Of a stretch of DNA of 64,000 nucleotides, positions 32,190 to 43,100 are shown one piece after another. The notes below the pieces were generated by a model. It searched no databases. It had not been told where the DNA came from and worked only from the letters and a program-made list of their open reading frames with translations. The translations under genes were made by a program, and so were the position numbers. The stretch covers positions 434,001-498,000 of the forward strand of contig JAJGOT010000090.1 in assembly GCA_022457155.1 (NCBI GenBank), written 5' to 3'. This DNA comes from Cladopsammia gracilis. Taxonomy: Eukaryota; Cnidaria; Anthozoa; Scleractinia; Dendrophylliidae. Each line of letters starts with the position of its first letter. Position 1 is the stretch's first letter.

Positions 32190-32500
32190 TGGATCAACAT
32201 TTGTTTAATCAACAGATGTTGTGACTGCTGTTCAACAAAAGTTGAATAGTGTATCATGCCATGTTGAATGTTAAAAAAGGTTATTCGACAAGTTGAACGT
32301 TGGGTGAACGCTTTTTCGTTTGTCTCACGATGGAGTCGCTTTGAGACAAACGAACAAGCGTTCACCTATCTTACACACCACGATGAACAACAATCACATT
32401 TTCAATAACACGTTGAATGTTGTTGAACGAAAACAGAGATCTAGATGTGGCTCTAGTCCGTTCAACAAGTAAGTTGCGACTTATTGAACGACCACAGCAA
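32190..32500. repeat. TTGAAC-rich dispersed repeat
   Basis: GTTGAA, GTTCAAC and TTGTTGAAC units recur in both orientations here and at 45290-45430, 24440-24580 and 61840-61900. No defined ends were found. Probably decayed MITEs of one family. Confidence 0.4.
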
Positions 32501-32509
32501 ATGTTGAAT

Positions 32510-32669
32510 TAGTCTGTTCGAGGCGTTCAGATAGTGGGGAAAGCACGAATAGTCGGGGAAGGTGCTTCCTCTCCCCAGTCTCCCCTCATTTTTTCGCTCG
32601 CTTTTCTTGGCGCCTTCCCCAACTATTAATTCGCGCTTTCCCCACTACCTAAACGCCTGGAACAGGCTA
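32510..32669. mobile_element. Mutator-like MITE with exact 9-bp duplication
   Basis: TAGTCTGTTCGAGGCGTTCA at the left pairs with AAACGCCTGGAACAGGCTA at the right. ATGTTGAAT is exactly duplicated at 32501-32509 and 32670-32678. The length is 160 bp, with GGGGAAAGC and GCTTTCCCC mirrored inside. Confidence 0.85.
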
Positions 32670-33138
32670 ATGTTGAATGTGTTTTCTACTCATTCGACAA
32701 GCTGTGATATACACAATCCATAATTTGCTATCCGCAACTCCATTATGCAGTCCACATTCCACGTTTCTTGTTCCACTATCCACGGTGTTTTTCGTCCTCT
32801 CTGATTGGCTACTCAAATTCGATTCAAATTCGATTCACCTCCAGGCATTTTCTGGATTTCACGCACGATTTTTTCCCCGCGAGTTTGCAGAAATAAAGAA
32901 ACAATTTTGAGACGACTATCCACTGGTTCTGGTATATAATAAAACAATTATTCACCTCAGTGTCGCTGAAAAGTGGTACATTTTTTTATCTCGCCGCGTC
33001 GCGGCTCGGCAATTATCCACCACCATTCACTTCTACTTCGGTGAACAATTGTTCAATATCCGCTTCCTAAAATGATCTACAGCCATAACCCTTCAACTTG
33101 GCTAGTGGTACTGTCAGAAGAATTTTTATGAAGAAAAA

Positions 33139-33330
33139 GGTGCTAATCCATGTGAAGTTTTGAAGGTTGACAGAAGTATCTTGTATTTGATACGACTGAC
33201 AACGGGAAGCCAGTGTTACTGCTCCAGAATCGGCGTGATATGATCGTGTTCTCTAGAACGAGTTATAAGGCGAGCGGCACAGTTTTGGACAGCTTGTAGA
33301 CGGTCGATCCGGATGAAAACCCCGTTTACA
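33139..33330 (-). pseudogene. LINE reverse transcriptase fragment with a stop codon
   Basis: The minus strand reads IRIDRLQAVQNCAARLITR, then HDHITPILEQ, a TAA stop, then HWLPVVSRIKYKILL. The Q..AARLI and H.LPV...I.YKI blocks are hallmarks of the C-terminal region of CR1/L2-type reverse transcriptases. The internal stop makes it dead. Confidence 0.8.
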
Positions 33331-33435
33331 CAATAAAACGTCCCGGTATAAAAAAGTATTTGGATACAAAATACCCATCAGTTTGTGGCGCAATTAGGGC
33401 ACTTTTCACTCCGGATTTACCCTTCTGAATGTGAA

Positions 33436-33900
33436 CCCTCCCCCACCCCCCCCCCCCCCCCCAGGGGTACTCAACAAAGTTGTGTATGGGGATGCTTTAC
33501 CCTTTTATATACCGTTTTTGAAATAAAGGTAACCCTTTCATATACCTTTTATAGAAAATGGTACCCTTTCATATGCCCACAGTCTGTACAGAAGAAACAC
33601 TGCATCTCTTTACCATACTCTTGTAATAAACTTTTAGAACGATATCCAGGGAAAAACATCGAGCATTATCATTATTGATTATATTCTTTATTGATGTTGT
33701 GGCGAGAGTCAAGATACCTAAAGGACAGTTTTCCCTACGCTTTTCTATACTTCAGCTCGTGAAATCCCTACCCTGTTATATACCTCCAGCCTCCAAAAGG
33801 TACCCCTTCCAGGCGGAACATCCCCGTATAGCCCATTATATATAGGGAGTACCCCCCCCCCACCCCCTTCAAGGGCACCCTCAAGAACAATTCCCAGTAC
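33436..33900. repeat. C-run-bounded low-complexity repeat
   Basis: A 17-C run at 33446-33462 and a second C-rich block at about 33851-33876 flank short repeats of TACCCTTT.ATATAC. The arrangement resembles other C/G-run-bounded elements in the window, but the ends do not form a clean inverted repeat. Confidence 0.4.
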
Positions 33901-34073
33901 AACGCTGTATTTTAAAGCCCTCGTAAGAGAGCTGGACCCGACTGTTCAAGTGGATAACTCTGTCAAGTGGAAAAATTGCTGTCCAGCGGATAAGCGTTAC
34001 CAAAACCTATTGCTTAAAGATAATGTGTTCATCTTGGTTATACAGCAACTGAAGGAGTTGCATTTATAGCCTG

Positions 34074-34140
34074 AAAATGGGATTCGAACCCAAGACATTT
34101 GCGATTCCGGTGCGAACGCTCTACCACCAAGCTACTCAGT
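34074..34140 (-). other. tRNA-derived sequence (SINE-like, not a tRNA gene)
   Basis: The minus strand carries TAGCTTGGTGGTAGAGCG (A-box) and GGTTCGAATCC (perfect B-box) about 37 bases apart. The anticodon stem does not pair well and there is no clean acceptor stem, so I call it a tRNA-derived SINE head or relic. Confidence 0.55.
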
Positions 34141-35244
34141 GAGTTCTATTGTATCCGTGAAGTGATGAATATGATAAAGTGTATATGAAAATAAAACCAT
34201 ATGAACTGCTGGTGAAAGAATTAAAGAGAATGTGATCATCGCAGTATTTCATCAACGGACGGCGTTACAATTAGATTTTACAAAGCACGAACAAAGCCTA
34301 TTGTTAAGAAAGCCAATTATCCACTGGATAGAGATTTATCAAGTGGATAACGCTATCCACCAAAACTTCAAGGTGATCGCCTACAGGAGTTTTAACTGCA
34401 GTAGCTTGCGAAGGTAGCCCTGATCAACGATGATTGCTACCAAAGGAACTGTCTTCGTGATTCGTTTAAGAGGATCAACACAAATACAAGTATAGCAATT
34501 TACAACGTTCAAATTTTTATTTACAACCGTAAACAATGTCTCAAATACTACTGCTCACATAACTGAACGAGAAATTTCAACGAATAACAAGGTTCGTCTT
34601 GTATAAAAAGTGGGATTCTCTCTCCGTTCTTCAATAAAATGTATTAACGTCAACACTGTAAAGGACAAGTTGGACAAGGACAAGGACAAGTTCCAGTCTT
34701 CTGTATTCTCTCCAAGTCTACTCGTGTTGTTGAGATTACTATATTTGAAAGAAAAAAAGGCAAAACTTAACAAATACAGTCAAACCACGCTTTAGGGACA
34801 CAGCGTTTTTACTAGCCTATAGATAAGCCTTCTGGTTAGGGAAAGGGCGATAAGAAAGGTCGGGAGCGAAGCGAGCCAAGGGGGAAAAACTGGGGAAAAC
34901 TTAAGCCCTCATTAACAGAGAACCATGGACAGTTTTTTCCCGTTCAGACTGAAACAATCTCATACAAAGTTAAACTAAAACTATTACGGACAATTTGGCG
35001 ATTCTTGGGGACACGAACGTTCATGCAGCTACACTAAAGAATGGTTCATAAGAGCGACGCAAGCACAAGCGTAGACGCAAGAAATTGCCGGAAAATGCAT
35101 TTCACACGTATGATTCGGGACAACGCAAACGCAAGGTGAAAAAATTCTCGTTCCATGCCTCTAAAGATTGAAGTTGACACCAAGATGACGCCGTTCGCCA
35201 TCTTCGTCCGCCATCTTGGCGCATCTTAAATGCACGTTGAGGTT

Positions 35245-35357
35245 TAGCCTGCGTAGCAAGCCCACCCCCGTCCTCCGATTTTTTGCTCTCGCCCCAATTT
35301 TCGCGCGGCCAGAATGCGGAAAAATTCGTCGTACGGGAACACTTGCTACGCAGGCTA
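35245..35357. mobile_element. Mutator-like MITE with exact 9-bp duplication
   Basis: TAGCCTGCGTAGCAAG and CTTGCTACGCAGGCTA are perfect inverted ends. GTTGAGGTT is exactly duplicated at 35236-35244 and 35358-35366. Length 113 bp. Confidence 0.9.
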
Positions 35358-35706
35358 GTTGAGGTTAAACTGTAGTTACCTTGCGCGTGTGACGTTTCCG
35401 TCATGTGAACCAGCCAATATAATATCAGTTTGGTTACAAGAACACTACAAACGTTTATCACTATATTTTTAGCGTCTTAGTGCGGTTGGATACGATGGGA
35501 ATTCACTGTATTTTTCCTTAAAAACAATTCATCCACAATACATTTTTCGTGGTCCCTTTTGCGTCCGTATTAACGGGGTCTGACTGTAACTCAAAGGCAA
35601 ACAAAATAAGGGCGGTTTTAGTGGCAACAGCAAAAGCATCTGACCCATACGTAAATACGCAAAAGAAAGTAATCCACCAATCAAAACTTGATGCCAAACC
35701 ATGCAA

Positions 35707-35895
35707 TCAGTGCCAAGCGCGGGAAAATATACAACGTGTGCCAAGCGCGGGAAAGCATGCACTGTGTGCCTAACGCGGGAAAATATAAAAATATGTGCCA
35801 AGCGCGGGAAAACATGCAACCGGCGCCAAGCAGGAGAAATATGCAACTGGAGGTCGGGGAAAACAGGCAACTGGTGCCAAGAGCGGGAAAAGGTG
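35707..35895. repeat. Seven-copy GCCAAGCGCGGGAAAA array
   Basis: Units of 27-30 bp, each with GCCAAGCGCGGGAAAA or a close variant followed by an ATGCAAC-like spacer. The consensus is the reverse complement of the 7066-7150 unit. It produces several spurious overlapping frames. Confidence 0.8.
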
Positions 35896-36010
35896 TATGC
35901 TTGCTGTAAGGCGGGATTAACCTATTGTTTGAGATAAAGAAATGAAATACAATTTGACGAAAAAAGGAAAAAGATGTCGGGAGCCTTAAGTTAGTTTTGG
36001 GATCACTTAC

Positions 36011-37193
36011 CGATGGAACGACGTACAAAACGGAGTGAAATTTTATTCTTTGCCGAATGTTCCTTCCGGTCCATTTTGTAGCTTTAAAAAATTCCAACGT
36101 CCCTTTAGAGTCAGCGGCAGCAAGCCGAATCCTGGAAAATGTAATTTGTGATAATCTTGATTGGTATAAATTAATATTTTTCCGGGTACTAGTATAGTGC
36201 GCGGGAGCTCACGGTTCGCAAGTCTGAAATGGAGTCCGTTGATAGAATTGTCTCATCCTACGGTCAGCTTCGCCGCTTCAAAAGTTAGAACCACCTTGGA
36301 CAGCTACCTTGGACAGCATAATAAACAGTACCATAGGAAAGTACTGCTCAATAGCTTTCATTTGAATGGTCACACTTTAGGATTTCATGCACAGACTCAA
36401 AAGTTAGAACCACCTTGGACAGCATAATAAACAGTACCATAGGAAAGAATATAGCGTTCATTTAATTTTACACGTTATTATCTAAGCGCAAACTTCTAAA
36501 TTTTTTAACTCTATTTATACATCCGACCCCATAAGCTCTGTAGCTTTGAAATTTATCGTGTTTAAATAAAGGTTTATTACTACTTCTATACTACTACTAG
36601 CGTGAAAGCTCTATTACCCCAGGGACTCAAGAAGGGGAACTTTTCAGAGTGAGGGGGGGGGGGGGGGGGGGGGGGGGGTGGGAAAGAGAGTGTCCTCGAT
36701 AACAAGGCAATTCCGGAGACCTAAATTTCGTCTTCAGCGGGGCTAGTTCGAAAGCCATCATGATAGCACAGAACAACAAACAAAGGATGTGAACGATGTG
36801 ACGACAAAGACGACAAAAAATGTAAAAATTACCTCTTCGTTCCAAGCGTACGGAGGGTTGTTCGTACTTGCTGGAGGATGTCCGCTGAAGTCATGTCATT
36901 TTCTAAGTGAACAGATCCTCGGTTGACAGCAGAACTCGTTTTAATTTTTAACAGTTCACCCTGTGATGGCAAGCGTGTACATCCACGTGGAAGAAGAACA
37001 ATTTTCCTCGTGAACTTGAGAGCATTGCGGCTTTGATATCGCTTTTTATCTTTCTCAGGAACTGCTGATGAAGTGCTTTGGGTTATGCTAAACGAAAAGT
37101 CTTCTTCGGTACCGTTCTCGAATTCCTCAGTGCTCAAGTGCCTTAAAGCTATGTCAGACAGTAACAGGAGTGAATTTGACTTGGAGCTCATAT
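36011..37193 (-). CDS. Exons 9-10: G2E3-like module, or start of a separate paralogue
   Basis: Exon 9 (36833-37193) begins AT-ATG just after the acceptor and encodes MSSKSNSLLLLSD, a polar stretch, then IVLLPRGCTRLPSQGELL and MTSADILQQVRTTL. Exon 10 (36011-36131) encodes RIRLAAADSKGTLEFF, TGRNIRQRIK and SVLYVVPS. The pair mirrors exons 1-2 of the 954-aa gene, with the same phase-2 split at Arg. The ATG position also mirrors that gene, which favours a separate gene start. The matching phase with 38163 favours continuation of the THAP gene. Confidence 0.65.
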
Positions 37194-40100
37194 CTGAAAA
37201 CAGATCATAATATACAGTAAACACCCGTATAAAGAACCCTGTGATTTTCTGTTTCAGGCTAATGCGTGTCTTATATATAGGATGCGTAGTGAGAAATCAG
37301 CCAGGAGAGGGTCTTAAGAGGTTCTTATAATTGTTTCTGAAAATGTTGTACAGTATCTACTGAAAATTTACTTTAATTAGTGAATGATTGACTCTGAAAG
37401 GTCTAATTCATTAAACACTAATTAAACTTGAAAACTATTGTATAGAGCGATTTTCAATTAAGTGTCGAAAGTAATTTCGTAATTGCTTTGGTTTTGCATT
37501 ACTACGCTTTGTGATTGGCTAAAAAATCTCACGCCACTTTCTCAACCAATCAGAAGTAAAACCAAAACCAATCGTGACTTGCTCGCACGCGTTTTCCCGC
37601 GCTTGGCGCCGCCGACATGTATTTGCCTCGAGTCCTGATTTGTTTATCGGATTGTCTGCGAGTTCTGTGATTGGTCAGAGTAATTACTTTGTTTTTGGTT
37701 TTATCAAATGCATAAGAATATGTAACACAACCTATTAAAACCTTTCTGATAAATTCATGCTACGAGTAAACATTGTGTGTTTATAATGGTCCAGCTCACA
37801 TTCGTGGATCTGCCCCAGTGTTGTGTACCTACTCTTTAGTAATTTTTCGTATAAAAAGTTAGAACCTTCTTCATTTGTCAGTCTGAATTGGTTCTTATAC
37901 ATTAGGTACTTTATTGGCCAAATTTCAGCCTGGAAGTTGTTAATCCACTGTTTCTTTTAAGTGGTTGTTTACTGCATATGTCTTAAACAAGTCTTTAGCC
38001 AATCACAAAGCGCAGCCATGCAAAACCAAAGCAATTGCAAAATTACTTTCAACATTCAATTGTAAACTGCTCTAATGCATCGAGTGGCCCTGATCTGTTA
38101 ACACCATGTAAGCAGCCAGGTAGTAGGTAGAAAGAATCAGCATTTGACTGTCAACTGCTTACCAGAACATTGAGTGAACCCACTAGTTCCACTGATTGGT
38201 TTCTTAGTGGATGTCTCTTTAGCTTTAGGAAGTTTCTTTGATGCTTTGGTTTTTACTTCTTTTGGCTTTAACCTTTCCTTGAGTTCTGATTGTAGAAAAA
38301 ACATGAATTGTAAAATGTGTTGCTTGTCAGCTTTTGCTTGGTTGGTTTCATTTGAATGGTCACACCATAGGATTTTATCCACAGACTCAAAAGTTAGAAC
38401 AAATGGTACCATGCAAAAGTACTGCTGAAGAGGTTTCATTTGAATGGTCACACCATAGGATTTCATCAACAGACTCAAAAGTTAGAACAAATGGTACCAT
38501 GCAAAAGTACTGCTGAAGAGGTTTCATTTGAATGGTCACACTATAGGATTTCATCAACAGACTCAAAAGTTAGAACAAATGGTACCATGCAAAAGTACTG
38601 CTGAAGAGGTTTCATTTGAATGGTCACACCATAGGATTTCATCAACAGACTCAAAAGTTAGAACAAATGGTACCATGCAAAAGTACTGCTGAAGAGGTTT
38701 CATTTGAATGGTCACACCATAGGGTTTTGTCAATAGACTAAAAAGTTAGAACTACACTTCATGTCTCCATAATTGATGAGCTGGGAGTGAAAGAATGCAG
38801 ACTGGAAAACATCACTCTTCTTACCTGCTTTTTTAGCAAGCTTTGCTTTTTTCATCTCTTCAATTTTGACTGCATATTCAAGCTCCCTTGCCTTTTGCTC
38901 TTGTTCTTGAGCAGTTAACCTGAAAATAAGGGAAAAAATTGGGGAAAATGTTAGATGAGAAAGATGAAAATGCTCCTTGCTGCCTTCTAAAGAAACCTGA
39001 GTGATTTGCCTTTCAAATATTTATTATTAATTTTTTTTATTATTTTTTCAACAAAGCATTCTAGAGTGCAAAACATTAATACACATCAAAACAAGTGCAA
39101 ATATGACACATTATCACACTCTCCTGATCACACGCTAGGCAAACATTTTTAAAAACTTAGATTTTAGAGAAGATGCCTTCGAAAAATAAACAATTTATTA
39201 AGTGAAAAGTTGCACAGTATGGCTCAGCATTTTTATTCACCAGTTTTTACTTTTTCTCGCCTAAAGGCATAAATAAAAGACTGGCTCATAAAAATACTCA
39301 ACCATATTACACAACGCTTTGCTGAAAAACCTCTATGTAGTTTTATTATCTTCACCTTGCTGAGACATTTTCAAGGTAAGCAGTTAACCCTTGCTGCAAA
39401 CTAGGTTGTAACACCGTGTTTTCTTCCTGGACGCGTTCCTTTTCCTTGAATGACTTTATGACTGTTTTTCCTGCTGTTGTTCTGAAAAGACCCTCCATAA
39501 ATTCAGCAACTTCTTTCTTGGCTGCCATATAAAGCATCAGCCGCAAGATGCTGGTAAGTGCAAGACTTGATTCTGAAGGAGTCAAAGTAACCACATCTAT
39601 AAAAGAAGGAGGAGAGCTACAGAATCAATAACTAGATAAATGTTGAGGCCCTGGGGGGGGGGACTCCCATAAAAAAAAATGATGGGTATTCATCATACCT
39701 TTTGGGGTCAGAATTTGCCAGTTATGTCCAGGATTGCAGATAATTAGATGCATGGCAAATTTAATACGCATCACAAAGTGTCCTCTTGCTCATCTACTCA
39801 ACTTCAACATCACTTGTTTTCAAAAATACAGACAAAAAACGTCACGAAGTGTCCCCTAAATTCTGCTCTTTAAGTAAAGATGAACACGTGCGTTTCCCCT
39901 AACCTAAAAATAACACTAACACTAATGCTTATCTTACATTTCAAAAAATATGGTTAACACTTAGACTTAACGGGACAGTTCGTGTTGGATATCAAAATTT
40001 GCCGTGCATCTAACTATCTGCAATCCTGGACATAAGTGGAATTTGCAGATTGATACCGCTTAGGGTACTTAATCTAAAATGACCTCACTTAAAATTATTG

Positions 40101-43100
40101 CGGTACCTTTTAGCAGCAAAAATATGATGAGAATATAGCATGTGTTGTTTTAGAATTGGTACCTCTTAGGGGTAAAAATTCACTTGAGCCACACCCATCA
40201 TGAACAAGATTCTGGTACCTTTTAGGGTGTTTTTCAAAATTTTCCGACCGGCACCCCGTCATTTTAATATGGGAGTCCCCACCCCCCCCCCCCCCCCCCC
40301 CCCCCCGGGTCGAGGCACAGTCGTTAAGTTCCACAGTGCCTCCATGATTTCAAGAGCTATAACAGCTAAGGACTCAGTCACTGTTGGTTCAACCTCACTA
40401 TCCAAAATGTTTAGGCAACAGAGTCAGTATGGTTAAGCTCCACCTTGGGTGTGTCATCTCATCATGGAGTGCCTCAGTGTCTCCAAGAGCTATGCCAGCT
40501 GGGGTCACAGTCTCTGGTAGGTTCAACCTTGCTGGAATGGTTGGGAGGGAAAGGCCTCACAGTTAAGATCCACCCACTCAGGGTGTGTCATCTTGTCACA
40601 GTATAGCAGCGTAAGTGCATCAGTGACCTCAAGAGCTATGCCAGTTAGCCAAGGATAATAATTACTGGTAACATTAAGTTTTCCTGATATTAAATTTATG
40701 AGTCCTTAAATTTCACAAATTAAAGTTAAAATGGATACTAGATAACTGCATGCAATCAAAAAATTAAACTCAAGTATTAATTAAAATACATGTTACCTGA
40801 CTGTGTTTCATGTTGATGATTTGAAACTGAGCTTTTCTTGGTTTCTTCTGCACAGAATGCCTTGACAAATTTTCCTCTGTAATTTGTACTGCATACAATC
40901 TTCTGAAATCCAGAGCAGATCTCTTCTTTATATATAAATTTTGTGCTTCCAAGAACTCTACCATCATTGGTTTCAAGTTGGACGGCTACTACACCAGGCT
41001 TCTCACTTCCTACAACAAAAGGCAATAACATCCTTTGTAAAGGAGCACTGTCAGGTAATCCAAGCACCTCAAAGTCGGTTAAAAAAAACACTTGACTGCA
41101 CCTTGTTTTTTCAACTCACTTCTTGGTGTTTGGAAATCCTGTTTTCAAACACTTAAAAATAATAATATTCATGAAGTTTGAACAAATAAAATCATAAGCC
41201 TGATGGTGATTTGGAAACACTCAAAAGAGTGTTTGATCAGGTATCCAAACACCTCAAGGTTGATTGAAAAAACTTGGCTGGACCTTGTTTTTTTTTTAAC
41301 TCACTCCTCTGTGGTTGGAAATCCTGATATAACAGTCTTCCTAATGTTTGATATACAGTATTACTTCTAGCAGTCCTTGTGGATAGCACTAAATCAGTGA
41401 GATATCTTCAGCATTAAATTATCTCAGGCTTGGCAAAAAAATTCCAGTAGGGCATGTACCAAGTATAAGCCAATTTATATACATTGTATTAAACCTTGCA
41501 TTCAGAAAAAAGTCTGAAGCAACCTTAATTGGACTCACTTGGTATATGTTCCCCTCTTATGACATGCTCTTTTGATAACGTAACAGGGACAACATGTCCG
41601 CTCCCAAAGCGGACACACAACAGTGAACTTTTAATGTCATCTATATCTTCTGGTAAAGGCTTGTTGAGAAGCAGCACAAATTTATCACCACCCTAAAAAA
41701 ATTTACACAAGAACAAATATTACATTTAACTCTTCTAAGCCAGACATCCTCGGGATCAGTTTTAGCTGTCTGCCCTGGAGAGGTGTCTGTCTTATAGAGA
41801 GTTTACAGACAAACAAGTGAATTCAGCTGGGGCCAGCCAACCACTGATGTCCACTTTATAGAGGTGTCCACCTTACATGGGTGTCCACCTTATATAAAGG
41901 TGTGCACCTTATGACTTGTCCACCTTACATGGGTGTCCACCTTATAGAGGTGTCTGCCTTAAAGGGGGTCCACCTTATAGAGGTGTCTGCCTTACATGGG
42001 TGTCCAGCTTGTAGAGGGGTCCACCTTACATGGGTGTCCATCTTATAGATGTGTCCGCCTTACATGGGTGTCTACCTTATAGAGAGGTGTCCACCCTATA
42101 TTGGTGTCCACCTTACATAGGTGTACAAGTTATAGGGGTGTTGGCCTTACATGGGTGTACACCTTATAGAGGTGCCCACTTTACATGGATGTCCACCTTA
42201 TTGAGTTGTCCACCTTACTTGGGTTTCCACCTTAAAGATGTGCCGTGCCCACCTTGGCTGGGCTTGTTAATGAGCCTGCTAAGTTTTTCTTCGCAGGGGT
42301 GTACCCTGGGGGTTATCTCTAGCATTTTGTTGCCGGTAACCATTTATACACCTGGAGAAAGACTTTCTTGTCAAGGGAAACAAAATGATGCCAAAGATCA
42401 CTGCCTTGAACCACCGACTGTCAGATCTGAAGTCCAACGCACCATCACCACACAGGCTAACCACTACACCACCATACAGGCTAACCACAACACCACCACA
42501 CAGGCTAACCACTACACCACCACACAGGCTAACCACTACACCACCACACAGGATAACCACTACACCACCACACAGGCTAACCACTACACCACCATACACG
42601 ATAACCACTACACCACCACACAGGCTAACCACTACACCACCACACAGGCTAACCACTACACCACTGCACCTCTACCCTATTATGGGCGTGGTCAACTAAC
42701 TGGTGCCTTTGCAGGCCCAAGAAATAAAAACTGTAAAAAAGTTGTGAAGAGATCACTTCTTATAAACAGCCACAATATTGCCTTCACCAATTAAAAGTAA
42801 GACTACTTTATTTTATATAAATTAACACTAGCATGTTACTTCATACCTCACATGGGGAAGACCCTGGAATTATTTCATTCACAAGCTCATCAGATCCTGA
42901 AAATATCATTTTATTCACAAAATGTTAAACAAGATTTTCATATTTACTAAAATGCTCCATTTACATGTACAGTGTAGTACCCAAAGACAATAGGTTTGCT
43001 TAAATTTACACAGTTGATGTATAATTTGTAACCCCTTCAGAAACCTTTTTTACTTGCTGCACTGTAAGACTGGCTGGGATACCTGAAGTTGAGCCTGACA

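Noticed and set aside
34074..34140. A tRNA gene on the minus strand
   Set aside because: A- and B-boxes are good, but the anticodon and acceptor stems do not pair, so a tRNA-derived SINE relic is the better reading.
35529..36097. Several overlapping frames on both strands with repeated Cys/Arg-rich or Phe/Pro-rich peptides
   Set aside because: They are translations of the GCCAAGCGCGGGAAAA array. Only the part at 36011-36131 is a real exon.
42030..42794. A 254-codon plus-strand open frame with ANHYTTTQ repeats
   Set aside because: It is the translation of two tandem DNA arrays inside an intron of the minus-strand THAP gene; the opposite strand is equally open through the array.
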